Shown here in pieces: positions 36,412 to 44,036 of a DNA stretch of 64,000 nt. Every line of letters begins with the position of its first letter. Within the stretch, counting starts at the first letter, position 1. The DNA comes from JAMHWF01 sp964371405. Lineage in GTDB: Bacteria; Pseudomonadota; Gammaproteobacteria; Burkholderiales; Burkholderiaceae_C. The notes beneath the pieces were generated by a model that had not been told where the DNA came from, made no database searches, and saw only the letters and a list, made by a program, of their open reading frames with translations. Where the stretch lies: the NCBI GenBank assembly GCA_964371405.1, contig CAYJLV010000005.1, forward strand, positions 1-64,000. Reading direction: 5' to 3'. The translations under genes were made by a program, and so were the position numbers.

Positions 36412-37260
36412 TCAGGGCTTGACGAACTTGAGCACGAACTCGTCCTTGGGCTGCGGCGGCTCGGGCGTGTTGCGGTCGCGCGGGTCGTTCGGGTTGCGCA
36501 GGAAGTTGCCGGACTCGGCGAGCCTGAAACCGGCGCGCTCGACTTCGGCGCGCAGGAACGCCTCTTCGATGCGGTGCAGCGTGCCCGACTCCGAAATGCC
36601 CGTGCCCGGTCGCCCCGAATGGTCGGCGATGACGTACAGGCCGCCCGGCTTCAGCGCGGCATGGACGGCGCGGTTCATCGCTGCGCGGTCGACGCCCATG
36701 TGACCGAGGTCGTGATAGTTGAACATCAGCGTCACCAGGTCGAGCCCGCCCGACGCCCGCTCGGCCGGCACCGGCGACTCGAACGGCTGCACCACGGCGA
36801 CGATGGGGCCCACGCGCGGGTTCTGCGCGCGCGCGGCGAGCGCCTCGGGCGACGAGCGGCGCGGCGCGGGAGCGGGCGGCGCGGCGGCGCCGCCTTCGGG
36901 CAAGGCGGGCGGCATGCTCGGCGCACGCGGCGGCGCGCTCTGGCCGTAGACGCGGCCCGTCGGGCCGACGGCGCGCGCCAGGAGCTCGGTGGTGTAGCCG
37001 CCGCCCGCGCTCAGGTCGAGCGCCACCATGCCCGGTCGCGGGCCGATGAAGGCCAGCATCTGCGCCGGCTTGCGGCGCAAGTCGTTGGTGCGGTCGGCGG
37101 CGCTGCGGTCGGGGCTGGCGACGATCTCGTCGATGCGTTGCTGCGAGAGCGCGCCCGCGCCGCCCGGCGGCGTGCCGCAGCCGGCCAGGCCCAGCGCGGC
37201 GACCAGGCCGATGCCCGTTGCGGCGGCGATGCGGCCGATGCTGCGGTTCCGAGAATTCAT
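36412..37260 (-). CDS. Methyltransferase-fold lipoprotein
   Basis: Protein of 282 residues. The N terminus is a lipoprotein signal (IGLVAALGLAGC lipobox). The remainder resembles class I SAM-dependent methyltransferases: MVALDLSAGGGYTTELLARAVG (motif I), a Pro/Ala-rich insertion of about 40 residues, LDLVTLMFNYHDLG (motif II region) and LKPGGLYVIADHSGRPG (post-III). Periplasmic methyltransferase-like proteins of this type occur in other proteobacteria. SAM is not known to be available outside the cytoplasm, so catalytic activity is doubtful and another ligand is possible. Confidence 0.82.
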   Translation of the reverse strand: MNSRNRSIGRIAAATGIGLVAALGLAGCGTPPGGAGALSQQRIDEIVASPDRSAADRTNDLRRKPAQMLAFIGPRPGMVALDLSAGGGYTTELLARAVGPTGRVYGQSAPPRAPSMPPALPEGGAAAPPAPAPRRSSPEALAARAQNPRVGPIVAVVQPFESPVPAERASGGLDLVTLMFNYHDLGHMGVDRAAMNRAVHAALKPGGLYVIADHSGRPGTGISESGTLHRIEEAFLRAEVERAGFRLAESGNFLRNPNDPRDRNTPEPPQPKDEFVLKFVKP

Positions 37261-37339
37261 GCGGTCCTCCTTGTGAAGCTGTCCATTCCGGTGCTGCGTC
37301 GCACGCGGGGCCTCGCCAGACGGCGAGGCGGCACGCGGC

Positions 37340-38512
37340 TCAGTCGGTCACAACCTTCCAGCGCCCCTCTGGCGTCGCGATGACCTTGCGGATCGTCTTC
37401 CCGGCAAGATCGGCCACGGCTTCGAGATCGTCCTTGGCCCAGCGGTTGCGGAAGGGTTGTCCGATGTTGGTCTCGTCCCGGCCGTAGCTGCCCAGAGCGA
37501 AGAAGCACGTCTGCTGTACGCCGTGGACCAGCGCGGCAACGGCATAGTTGTAGAGCGTTCCTTCCCGCACAACACCCGGGCCGAAGCCTTTCTCCGAGTC
37601 GATGACGGGCTGCTGCAGCCCTTGCGCCTTCAGCCCCGCCTGGAACTCGAGCAACCCGGTCCAGGCTGTGTCCTTGCTCATCCGCTTGCCGACGTGCTCG
37701 GGTGTCAGGTAATAGAGATGAATCGTGTAGGCATCGAATTCCTTCGCACGCGGATAGCGCCGCAGCCATTCGAGCATCGCCGGAATGTTGTCGCCGAAGC
37801 CGGGGATCGATGGCGCCCAGACCTGGCCTTTCCAGCCCGTGCGCTTGCGCCAGTCGAGGGTCCAGTCGGCGAGTTCGGCGAGGTCACCGGCCGAACCGAT
37901 GAAGAAGCTCTTCGCGTCGCCGATCTTCGGCGTGAAGACCTCGTTGGCGACTTCGATGGCGTCGATCTCGGGGTAGCGCGAGGTCACCGCCGACAGCCAG
38001 CGATCGATCATCGCGCGGTCGCGTGGCAGTTGCATGCGCCAGCCGCCGTAGTCGTGCTTGAAGCGCGTGGCGAACGAGGGCGGGTTGTAGAGATTCAGCG
38101 TCACGTGTGCGACATGGGTGGCGCGAAGCTTGCCGAAGGCTTCGTCCCAGCGCGCCCAATCGAAGACGCCGGGCGACTTCTCGGTGTTGTTCCACTCCAG
38201 CCCGCCCATGCCGTAGAGGCGGACGCGGTTTGCGCGCACGCGAAATGCGGGGTCGGGGCCGTAATAGAGATCCTGTCCGCCGAGCTTGGGCCAGTTCACG
38301 ACGTAGCCCACGTCGTGCCAGCAGCCGAAATCGGTCGGCACGGATATGCCGGGGCCGTCGTAGACGACACGTTGCGCGCTTGCGCCACAGGTGACCGCCG
38401 CGAGCGCGAGCGCCGCGATGGCGCGGCACCACAGCCGGAGTCCGTCAGGGGGTGGAGTCGATGCGGCTGCCTGAATCGATGACGGTCTTGACGCGCGCGA
38501 AGACAACGGCAT
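37340..38512 (-). CDS. Exported glycoside hydrolase-like protein, clan GH-A type
   Basis: Protein of 390 residues with an N-terminal export signal (around residues 28-46, ASAQ cleavage) and a TIM-barrel resembling GH39/GH5-type glycosidases. The putative acid/base Glu is E191 in EVANEVF and the nucleophile E307 in VIDSEKGF, on the expected strands 4 and 7. WARWDEAFGKLRA and YTIHLYYLTPEHVG support the fold. Exact family and sugar specificity cannot be assigned. It is a lone gene read toward the methyltransferase-like lipoprotein; the ATG at 38512 gives a rather long signal region. Confidence 0.75.
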   Translation of the reverse strand: MPLSSRASRPSSIQAAASTPPPDGLRLWCRAIAALALAAVTCGASAQRVVYDGPGISVPTDFGCWHDVGYVVNWPKLGGQDLYYGPDPAFRVRANRVRLYGMGGLEWNNTEKSPGVFDWARWDEAFGKLRATHVAHVTLNLYNPPSFATRFKHDYGGWRMQLPRDRAMIDRWLSAVTSRYPEIDAIEVANEVFTPKIGDAKSFFIGSAGDLAELADWTLDWRKRTGWKGQVWAPSIPGFGDNIPAMLEWLRRYPRAKEFDAYTIHLYYLTPEHVGKRMSKDTAWTGLLEFQAGLKAQGLQQPVIDSEKGFGPGVVREGTLYNYAVAALVHGVQQTCFFALGSYGRDETNIGQPFRNRWAKDDLEAVADLAGKTIRKVIATPEGRWKVVTD

Positions 38513-38617
38513 GGCAGGCTTTGTCGATGTGGAGGCCGCACGAGGTCGTCGACCCCGCGCTGCGGAAGCTGATTCGGGATTGTCGTCGACGTTCGATACC
38601 GCGTGCCGCGCCGGCGC

Positions 38618-40054
38618 TCACGCTGAACGGAACGCCGCGTGAAAGCCGAACGGCACGATCTGCGGCGTGCGCAGTTCGGCGAGGCCCTGCATCGTGCGCG
38701 CATCGACGACGCCGACGACTGTCGTCGCGTCGCCGTCGGCCAGCGTCGGCACCAGCAGCACGCCATCGTCGTCGGCACTGCCGCCGGGCCGCGGCACGAA
38801 CAGCGGCTCGAGGTGGGTCGCGTTCGGTCGGCGCCAGGCGGCGACGGCGCCGCTGTCGAGATCGATGCGCTGGGTGCAAGAGGCGAACTCGCGGCTCTCG
38901 GCGTCCATGCCCCAGCACACGCGCGCGCGGCCGCTGCCGACGCGATCGGGGTGCACCTGCTGCAGCTCGATCGCCGGGCCCGGCATCGGCTCGGGCTGCG
39001 CATCGGCGCGGCCGTCGCGCAGGCGGTAGCGCACGTGGCGTGCGCGGCTGCGCTGAGGCGCGCCGGCGCGGCGCGGTGCGAGGTAGAGGTCGTCGAAGAT
39101 GGTGCCGTCGTCGTAGATCGCGACTTCGAGCATGAGGTCGTTGCCGTCGGGCCAGGCCTGCGTGGCGTGGAAGGCCATCATCGGCGGGACATGCCAGGTG
39201 CGCACCGCGCCGCCGTCGAGCGTCACGGCATGCAGCGCCGAACCGGCGCCGGGCTCCCAGCGGAAGTTGTGCGCATACGAGCGCGCGCCGAAGCGGAACG
39301 CCAGCGCCTGCGCGCGCAGCGCCGTCTCCCACACGATGGCGTGGCCGGGTGCGAGGCCGAAGCCGTGGGTGTAGCCGGCCTTGGGTGTCTTGATGCGCGC
39401 GATCACCTCGGGCCGCGACGCGCCCGGGCGCAAGCGGAACAGCTTCAGCTCGCACTTCGGCCCGAGCGCCGTCGCGACGTTGAGGTAGCTGCCGTCGGGC
39501 AGCGTGAAGCCGTGCGCGCTCATCAGGTGCATCGTCTCGCCGGCATGGCCGAGGTGCAGCCGCTCCTGCGTGTCGAGCGTCGCCGGATCGAAGTAGGTGA
39601 GGATCGGCGTCTCGGTCACCGAGCACCAGCGAGTGCCGTGGCGCGACATCACGACGGCCGGATTGTCGGTGGCCTGCGGCGCCCGCAGGCGCGCCAGCAG
39701 GCCGGCCGGGTTGGCGCTGCCGAACTCTCCGTAGACCGGCGTGTGAGCCGCGAGGCTGCGCCGGTAGGCGTCGCTCTGCGCGAAGCGGCTGCGGTAGCGC
39801 ACGCTGCCGCCGTCGTCGATGCGCAGCGCGTGCCACATTGCGTAGCCGTCGAACCAGTGGTCGAGGTGGCCGCTGGGCAACTCCCACAGCGCCGGGCCGT
39901 TGAGCAGCAGCGTGCCGCGCAGCCAGGCCGGCAGCGCACCGGCCACGGCGACCGCGGCGTCGTCGATCTCGCTCGCGCCGGACAGGAATCCGCGTGCGCG
40001 GCCCGCGATCACGGCGGCGGCTTGCGCGGGGCGCGGGGTGACGACTGCGTCCAT
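38618..40054 (-). CDS. Carotenoid oxygenase (RPE65/lignostilbene dioxygenase) family protein
   Basis: Non-haem iron dioxygenase of 478 residues expected to form a seven-bladed propeller with four His ligands. Candidates are the His residues in MSAHGFTLPDG, YTHGFGLAPGH, MAFHATQAWPDG and the C-terminal FGFHAAF, which match the usual positions. N-terminal PAWLRGTLLLNGPALWE and HWFDGYAMWHAL are family-typical. Substrates in this family include carotenoids, apocarotenals, stilbenes and isoeugenol; no carotenoid-synthesis genes are near, so a plant- or lignin-derived compound is equally likely. The ATG at 40054 has GGAGGG 7 bases upstream. Confidence 0.88.
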   Translation of the reverse strand: MDAVVTPRPAQAAAVIAGRARGFLSGASEIDDAAVAVAGALPAWLRGTLLLNGPALWELPSGHLDHWFDGYAMWHALRIDDGGSVRYRSRFAQSDAYRRSLAAHTPVYGEFGSANPAGLLARLRAPQATDNPAVVMSRHGTRWCSVTETPILTYFDPATLDTQERLHLGHAGETMHLMSAHGFTLPDGSYLNVATALGPKCELKLFRLRPGASRPEVIARIKTPKAGYTHGFGLAPGHAIVWETALRAQALAFRFGARSYAHNFRWEPGAGSALHAVTLDGGAVRTWHVPPMMAFHATQAWPDGNDLMLEVAIYDDGTIFDDLYLAPRRAGAPQRSRARHVRYRLRDGRADAQPEPMPGPAIELQQVHPDRVGSGRARVCWGMDAESREFASCTQRIDLDSGAVAAWRRPNATHLEPLFVPRPGGSADDDGVLLVPTLADGDATTVVGVVDARTMQGLAELRTPQIVPFGFHAAFRSA

Positions 40055-40096
40055 GTCGAGCCCTCCGGTAGCGATGGCTCGGCAAGCATAGTGCCG

Positions 40097-40156
40097 GCGC
40101 GTCCATTCGGCCAGCGGATGATCTATGGCGGCTTCGAGGTGATCGTCGACGCCTGA
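40097..40156 (+). pseudogene. second DUF1428 C-terminal remnant
   Basis: The plus strand encodes RPFGQRMIYGGFEVIVDA followed by TGA, matching the C-terminal end of DUF1428 proteins. No upstream part of the gene is left; the sequence before it belongs to the leader of the carotenoid-oxygenase gene. The remnant overlaps the last 34 bases of the AraC-type gene on the other strand. Confidence 0.65.
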
Positions 40157-41196
40157 AGCGGCGCCGGCCGCAGCGCGCCCGGGTTGCGGCCGGTCCAGCG
40201 CTTGAACGCGTGTCGGAAGTTCGCCGCGTCGCTGAAGCCGAGCGAAGCCGCGATGTCGTCGGTGCTCATGCGCGTGCGGCGCAGCCAGTCGAGCGCGAGC
40301 TGGCCGCGCACGTCGTCGCGCACGCGCTGGTACGTCGTGCCCTCGGCCTGCAGGCGGCGGCGCAGCGTGCGCGGGTGCAGCGCGAGCCGCGCCGCGATCG
40401 GCTCGATGCCGGCGGCGCATTGCGCGGGTGCCTCGCGCAGCAGCGCGGCCACGCGGCCGGCGATGCCGGCGGCGCTTTCCAGCTCGCCGAGCAGACGATC
40501 GCAGCCCTGCTGCGTCGTCGCCGCGGTGATCGGGTTGGCGAACGCGAGCGGCTGATCGAGCCAGGCGGCGTCGAAGCGCAACTCGTTGGCGGCGCAGCCG
40601 AACTCGACCCGATCGCAGCCGAGCAGGCTGGAGTACAGCGCGGCGTGTGCCGGCGCCGGGTAGCCGCCGCGCACGCGCGTCGGCGTCACGGCGGCGCCGA
40701 GCAGGTCGCGGTGCAGCGCGAGCTGCGTGCCGAGCTGCAGTTCGTAGACGAAGCGCAGCAGCGCGCTGTCGGGCCCCAACCCGAGCACGTCATGGAACGA
40801 CCAGACGGCCTCGTCGCCATCGACCTCGAACGCGAGCCCGATCAACGGCGACGCGAGCGCGCGGTAGCGCAGCGCGACATCGATCGCCTGGCGCGGCGTC
40901 GGGCTCGCCAGCAGCGCATAGCCGTACAGGCCGAAGTGCGTGAAGCGGATTCGCGCACCCGCGCGCAGCGCGAGGGCGGGGTCGGGCGAGAGGCGCTGCG
41001 CGTTGGCATGCACGCACAGCAGCTGGCGCACCGAGACGCGCGCCGCCGCGTCGCCCAGCGCCGTTTCGGCGACGCCGCTGCCGGCCAGCACGTCGGCGGC
41101 CGGCACGCCCAGCGCGGCCAGCGCCTGCACCAGCACGGCGATCTTGTCGGGCCGGCGGATGGCGTCGTCGAGGCCGGGGCGGGCGTTCGGGGGCAT
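40123..41196 (-). CDS. AraC family transcriptional regulator (Arabinose_bd type)
   Basis: Protein of 357 residues. The N-terminal ~190 residues form the effector domain seen in OruR/ArgR-like AraC regulators (DVALRYRALASPLIGL; SLLGCDRVEFG). The C-terminal AraC DNA-binding domain (about 255-345) has two helix-turn-helices (ARLALHPRTLRRRLQAEGTT; DIAASLGFSDAANFRHAFKRW) and ends GRNPGALRP. The last ~12 residues are read from the antisense of a DUF1428 remnant, so the native stop was probably displaced. The ATG at 41196 starts the family's N-terminal part. It diverges from the symporter operon and is the natural candidate for its regulator; the carotenoid oxygenase lies downstream. Confidence 0.87.
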   Translation of the reverse strand: MPPNARPGLDDAIRRPDKIAVLVQALAALGVPAADVLAGSGVAETALGDAAARVSVRQLLCVHANAQRLSPDPALALRAGARIRFTHFGLYGYALLASPTPRQAIDVALRYRALASPLIGLAFEVDGDEAVWSFHDVLGLGPDSALLRFVYELQLGTQLALHRDLLGAAVTPTRVRGGYPAPAHAALYSSLLGCDRVEFGCAANELRFDAAWLDQPLAFANPITAATTQQGCDRLLGELESAAGIAGRVAALLREAPAQCAAGIEPIAARLALHPRTLRRRLQAEGTTYQRVRDDVRGQLALDWLRRTRMSTDDIAASLGFSDAANFRHAFKRWTGRNPGALRPAPLQASTITSKPP

Positions 41197-41315
41197 GGGT
41201 CCGGCGCAGTGTAGCGGCGTGTCCGCCGCGCACATGGCGGCGGCCGGCGCGCACCTCCACGCCGTGCCCCGTCTGGCCGAGAATCGCGCCGACAAGAAGG
41301 AACGAGGAGACACAC

Positions 41316-42245
41316 ATGGGCGACGCCATCGACCAGGTGCGGCTGAACTTCAACCCGCAGGCGCAGCTCGGGTTGAACTTGGTGCTCGCGCTGATCATGT
41401 TCGGCATCGCGCTGGACCTGAAGCTGCAGGACTTCAAGGCCGCGCTGCGCACGCCCAAGGCGCTGGCGATCGGCCTCGTCTGCCACCACCTGCTGTTCCC
41501 GGCATTCACCTTCGGGCTGATCCTGCTGCTGCGGCCGCTGCCGTCGATCGCGCTGGGCATGCTGCTGGTGTCGAGTTGCCCGGCGGGCCACATCTCCAAC
41601 TTCTTCACCCACCGAGCGCGCGGCAACGCGGCGCTGTCGCTGTCGATCAGCACGCTGTCGACGCTCGGCGCCGTCGTGATGACGCCGCTCAACGTCGCGT
41701 TCTGGGCCTCGCTCGACCCGGCGATGAACGCGCTGCTGCGCTCGTTCTCGATCGACCTGCTGCACATGCTGCGCGACGTCGCCATCCTGCTGGGCGTGCC
41801 GCTCGCCGCCGGGCTGACGATCTCGCACCGCTGGCCCGCGCTCGCGAAGAAGGTCCACAAGCCGATGCGCACTGTGTCGATGCTCGTCTTCATCGTCTTC
41901 GTGGTCGGCGCGCTGGCGCTGAACTGGGGCACCTTCGTCGCGTGGGGCCGCTACGTCGTCGTCGTCGTGCTGGTGCACAACGCGCTCGCGCTGGCCGGCG
42001 GCTACGCCTTCGCGCGCGCCACCGGTCTGGCCGAGCGCGACCGCCGCGCTGTCGCCTTCGAGACCGGCATTCAGAACTCGGGGCTCGGCCTGGTGCTGGT
42101 GTTCAACTTCTTCGGCGGGCTCGGAGGCATGGCGATCGTCACGGCGTGGTGGGGCATCTGGCACATCGTCGCGGGCATGGCGCTGTCGACGTGGTGGATG
42201 CGGCGCGATCCGGCGCCGGCCGCGCCGGCGGCCGCAGTGTCGTGA
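41316..42245 (+). CDS. Bile acid:sodium symporter family transporter
   Basis: Inner-membrane protein of 309 residues with about nine or ten helices, belonging to the BASS/SBF family of sodium-coupled carriers for bile acids and other organic anions. LVSSCPAGHISNFFTHRARGNAALSLSIS (positions 41570-41655) and ETGIQNSGLGLVLVFNF contain the crossed-helix sodium-site motifs. The ATG at 41316 has CGAGGAGA upstream. It heads a coupled gene set: its stop overlaps the GTG start of the next gene (GTGA). The substrate may be a steroid- or terpenoid-type acid given the two dehydrogenases that follow, but this is inference. Confidence 0.88.
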   Translation: MGDAIDQVRLNFNPQAQLGLNLVLALIMFGIALDLKLQDFKAALRTPKALAIGLVCHHLLFPAFTFGLILLLRPLPSIALGMLLVSSCPAGHISNFFTHRARGNAALSLSISTLSTLGAVVMTPLNVAFWASLDPAMNALLRSFSIDLLHMLRDVAILLGVPLAAGLTISHRWPALAKKVHKPMRTVSMLVFIVFVVGALALNWGTFVAWGRYVVVVVLVHNALALAGGYAFARATGLAERDRRAVAFETGIQNSGLGLVLVFNFFGGLGGMAIVTAWWGIWHIVAGMALSTWWMRRDPAPAAPAAAVS

Positions 42246-43210
42246 GACGGGTCCTCGTCACCGGCGGCGCCGGCTACCTGGGCCGGCAGGTCGTCGCGGC
42301 GCTGGCGCACGACGGCGCGCACGTCGTCGCGCTCGACGTGCGCGAGGTGCCCGGGTCGCAGCGTGTGCCGGGCGCCGTGCACGCCGCGGCCGACATCCGC
42401 GATGCGGCGCGCATCGAGGCGCTGCTGCGCGAGCATGCGATCGGCAGCGTCGTGCACCTCGCCGCGATCGTCAATCCGGGAAAGAAATCCGACCGCGGGT
42501 TCGAATATCAGGTCGACGTCGAAGGCACGCGCAACGTCGTTGAGGCCTGCATCGCCGCCGGCGTGTCGCACCTCGTCGTGTCGTCGTCGGGCGCGGCCTA
42601 CGGCTACCACGCCGACAACCCGGCCTGGCTGACGGAAGACGACGCGATCCGCGGCAACCAGGCCTTCGCCTACTCGTGGCACAAGCGCCTGGTCGAGGAG
42701 ATGCTCGCCGGCTACCGCGCGAGCGCGCCGCAGTTGCGCCAGACCGTGCTGCGCATCGGCACCATCCTCGGCGCGACGGTGGCCAACCAGATCACGGCGC
42801 TGTTCGAGAAGGCGCGGCCGCTCGCGATCGCCGGCGCCGACAGCCCCTTCGTCTTCGTCTGGGACGAAGACGTCGTCGGCGCGATCCTGCACGCCGTTCG
42901 CAGCGGACGCGCCGGCCTCTACAACGTGGCGGGCGACGGAGCACTGACGATCCACGAGATCGCGGCGCGCATGGGCAAGCGCTGCCGCGTCGTGCCAGCG
43001 CCCGTGCTGCAGGCGGCGCTGTGGGTCGGTCGCGCGCTCGGCCTCACGGCCTACGGGCCCGAGCAGCTGCGCTTCCTGCGCTACAGGCCGGTGCTCGACA
43101 ACCGGCGGCTGAAGAACGAGTTCGGCTACCTGCCGCGCAAGACCTCGGCCGAGGTGTTCGACTTCTGGTGGGCGGCGCGGCGCGCGGCGCCGAAGGACGC
43201 GGCGCGATGA
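42242..43210 (+). CDS. NAD-dependent epimerase/dehydratase family protein (extended SDR)
   Basis: Cytoplasmic protein of 322 residues. Nucleotide-binding VLVTGGAGYLGRQVVAAL at the N terminus; the catalytic area has SSSGAAYG with the active-site pair YSWHK (Tyr and Lys four apart). C-terminal substrate domain RFLRYRPVLDNRRLKNEFGY resembles sugar epimerases and 3-beta-hydroxysteroid-type enzymes. Substrate unknown. Coupled on both sides: GTGA overlap with the symporter stop and ATGA overlap with the next SDR gene. Confidence 0.87.
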   Translation: MRRVLVTGGAGYLGRQVVAALAHDGAHVVALDVREVPGSQRVPGAVHAAADIRDAARIEALLREHAIGSVVHLAAIVNPGKKSDRGFEYQVDVEGTRNVVEACIAAGVSHLVVSSSGAAYGYHADNPAWLTEDDAIRGNQAFAYSWHKRLVEEMLAGYRASAPQLRQTVLRIGTILGATVANQITALFEKARPLAIAGADSPFVFVWDEDVVGAILHAVRSGRAGLYNVAGDGALTIHEIAARMGKRCRVVPAPVLQAALWVGRALGLTAYGPEQLRFLRYRPVLDNRRLKNEFGYLPRKTSAEVFDFWWAARRAAPKDAAR

Positions 43211-44022
43211 CCGGCCGGCGCGACTACCGCGACCGTGTCGTCGCGATCACCGGCGCGGCCGGCGGGCTGGGCAGCGCGCTGGCGCGTGCCTGGGGCGGCG
43301 CCGGGGCGACGATCGTGGCGCTCGACCTCGACGGAGAGCGCGCGCGGGCGCAGGCGGCCACGCTGCGCGCACAGCGCATCGAGGCCCTGGGCCTGGCCTG
43401 CGACGTGGCCGACGCGGCGGCCTGCCGCACGGCGATCGACGAGGCGATCCGGCTGCACGGCGGCATCGACGTGCTCGTCGCCAACGCCGGCATCTCGGCG
43501 CGCTGCCTGCTGCGCGACACGGCGCCGGGCGTCGTCGAGCGCGTGATGGCGGTCAACTTCCTCGGCGCGGTGCACGCGACGCAGGCAGCGCTAGCCTCGC
43601 TGCGCGCGCGGCGCGGCCAGGTCGTGGCGATCTCGAGCGTCGCGGGCTTCGCGCCGCTGGTCGGCCGCACGGCGTATGCGGCGAGCAAGCATGCGCTGCA
43701 CGGCTTCTTCGACAGCCTGCGCGGCGAGCTGGCGGGCGACGGCGTCGACGTGATGCTCGCCTGCCCGTCGTTCATCGCCACCGGCATCGAGCGCGCCGCG
43801 CTCGGCGCCGACGGCCGGCCCGCCGCGGCGCCGCGCCGCACGGCGGGCGGCGAGCAGGGCGCCGATGAGGTGGCGGCGCGCATCGTCGCTGCTGCGGCTC
43901 GTTGCCAGCGCCTCTGCCTGCCGTCGCGCACGGCGCGCCTGGCGTGGTGGATCAGCCGCGTCGCGCCGGCGGGCTATGAGCGCCTCATGCTGGCGCGCGT
44001 CGGAGCCGAGTTCGATCTATGA
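43207..44022 (+). CDS. Short-chain dehydrogenase/reductase
   Basis: Classical SDR of 271 residues: cofactor motif ITGAAGGLGSALA, NAG motif VANAGIS, and catalytic Ser-Tyr-Lys in AISSVAGF and YAASKHALHGF. The C-terminal AWWISRVAPAGYERLMLARV resembles membrane-associated lipid or steroid-type SDRs (DHRS7-like). It likely oxidises or reduces the same compound as the preceding extended SDR. Its ATG overlaps the preceding stop; an ATG overlapping its own stop at 44019 also exists, but the next gene probably starts at 44037. Confidence 0.9.
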   Translation: MTGRRDYRDRVVAITGAAGGLGSALARAWGGAGATIVALDLDGERARAQAATLRAQRIEALGLACDVADAAACRTAIDEAIRLHGGIDVLVANAGISARCLLRDTAPGVVERVMAVNFLGAVHATQAALASLRARRGQVVAISSVAGFAPLVGRTAYAASKHALHGFFDSLRGELAGDGVDVMLACPSFIATGIERAALGADGRPAAAPRRTAGGEQGADEVAARIVAAAARCQRLCLPSRTARLAWWISRVAPAGYERLMLARVGAEFDL

Positions 44023-44036
44023 AGGAGTCGCGACCG

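Noticed and set aside
40940..42241. Upstream part of the long plus-strand frame leading into the extended SDR, considered as an N-terminal fusion
   Set aside because: It overlaps the symporter and AraC genes out of frame and is Ala/Arg noise; the SDR starts with its nucleotide-binding strand at GTG 42242.
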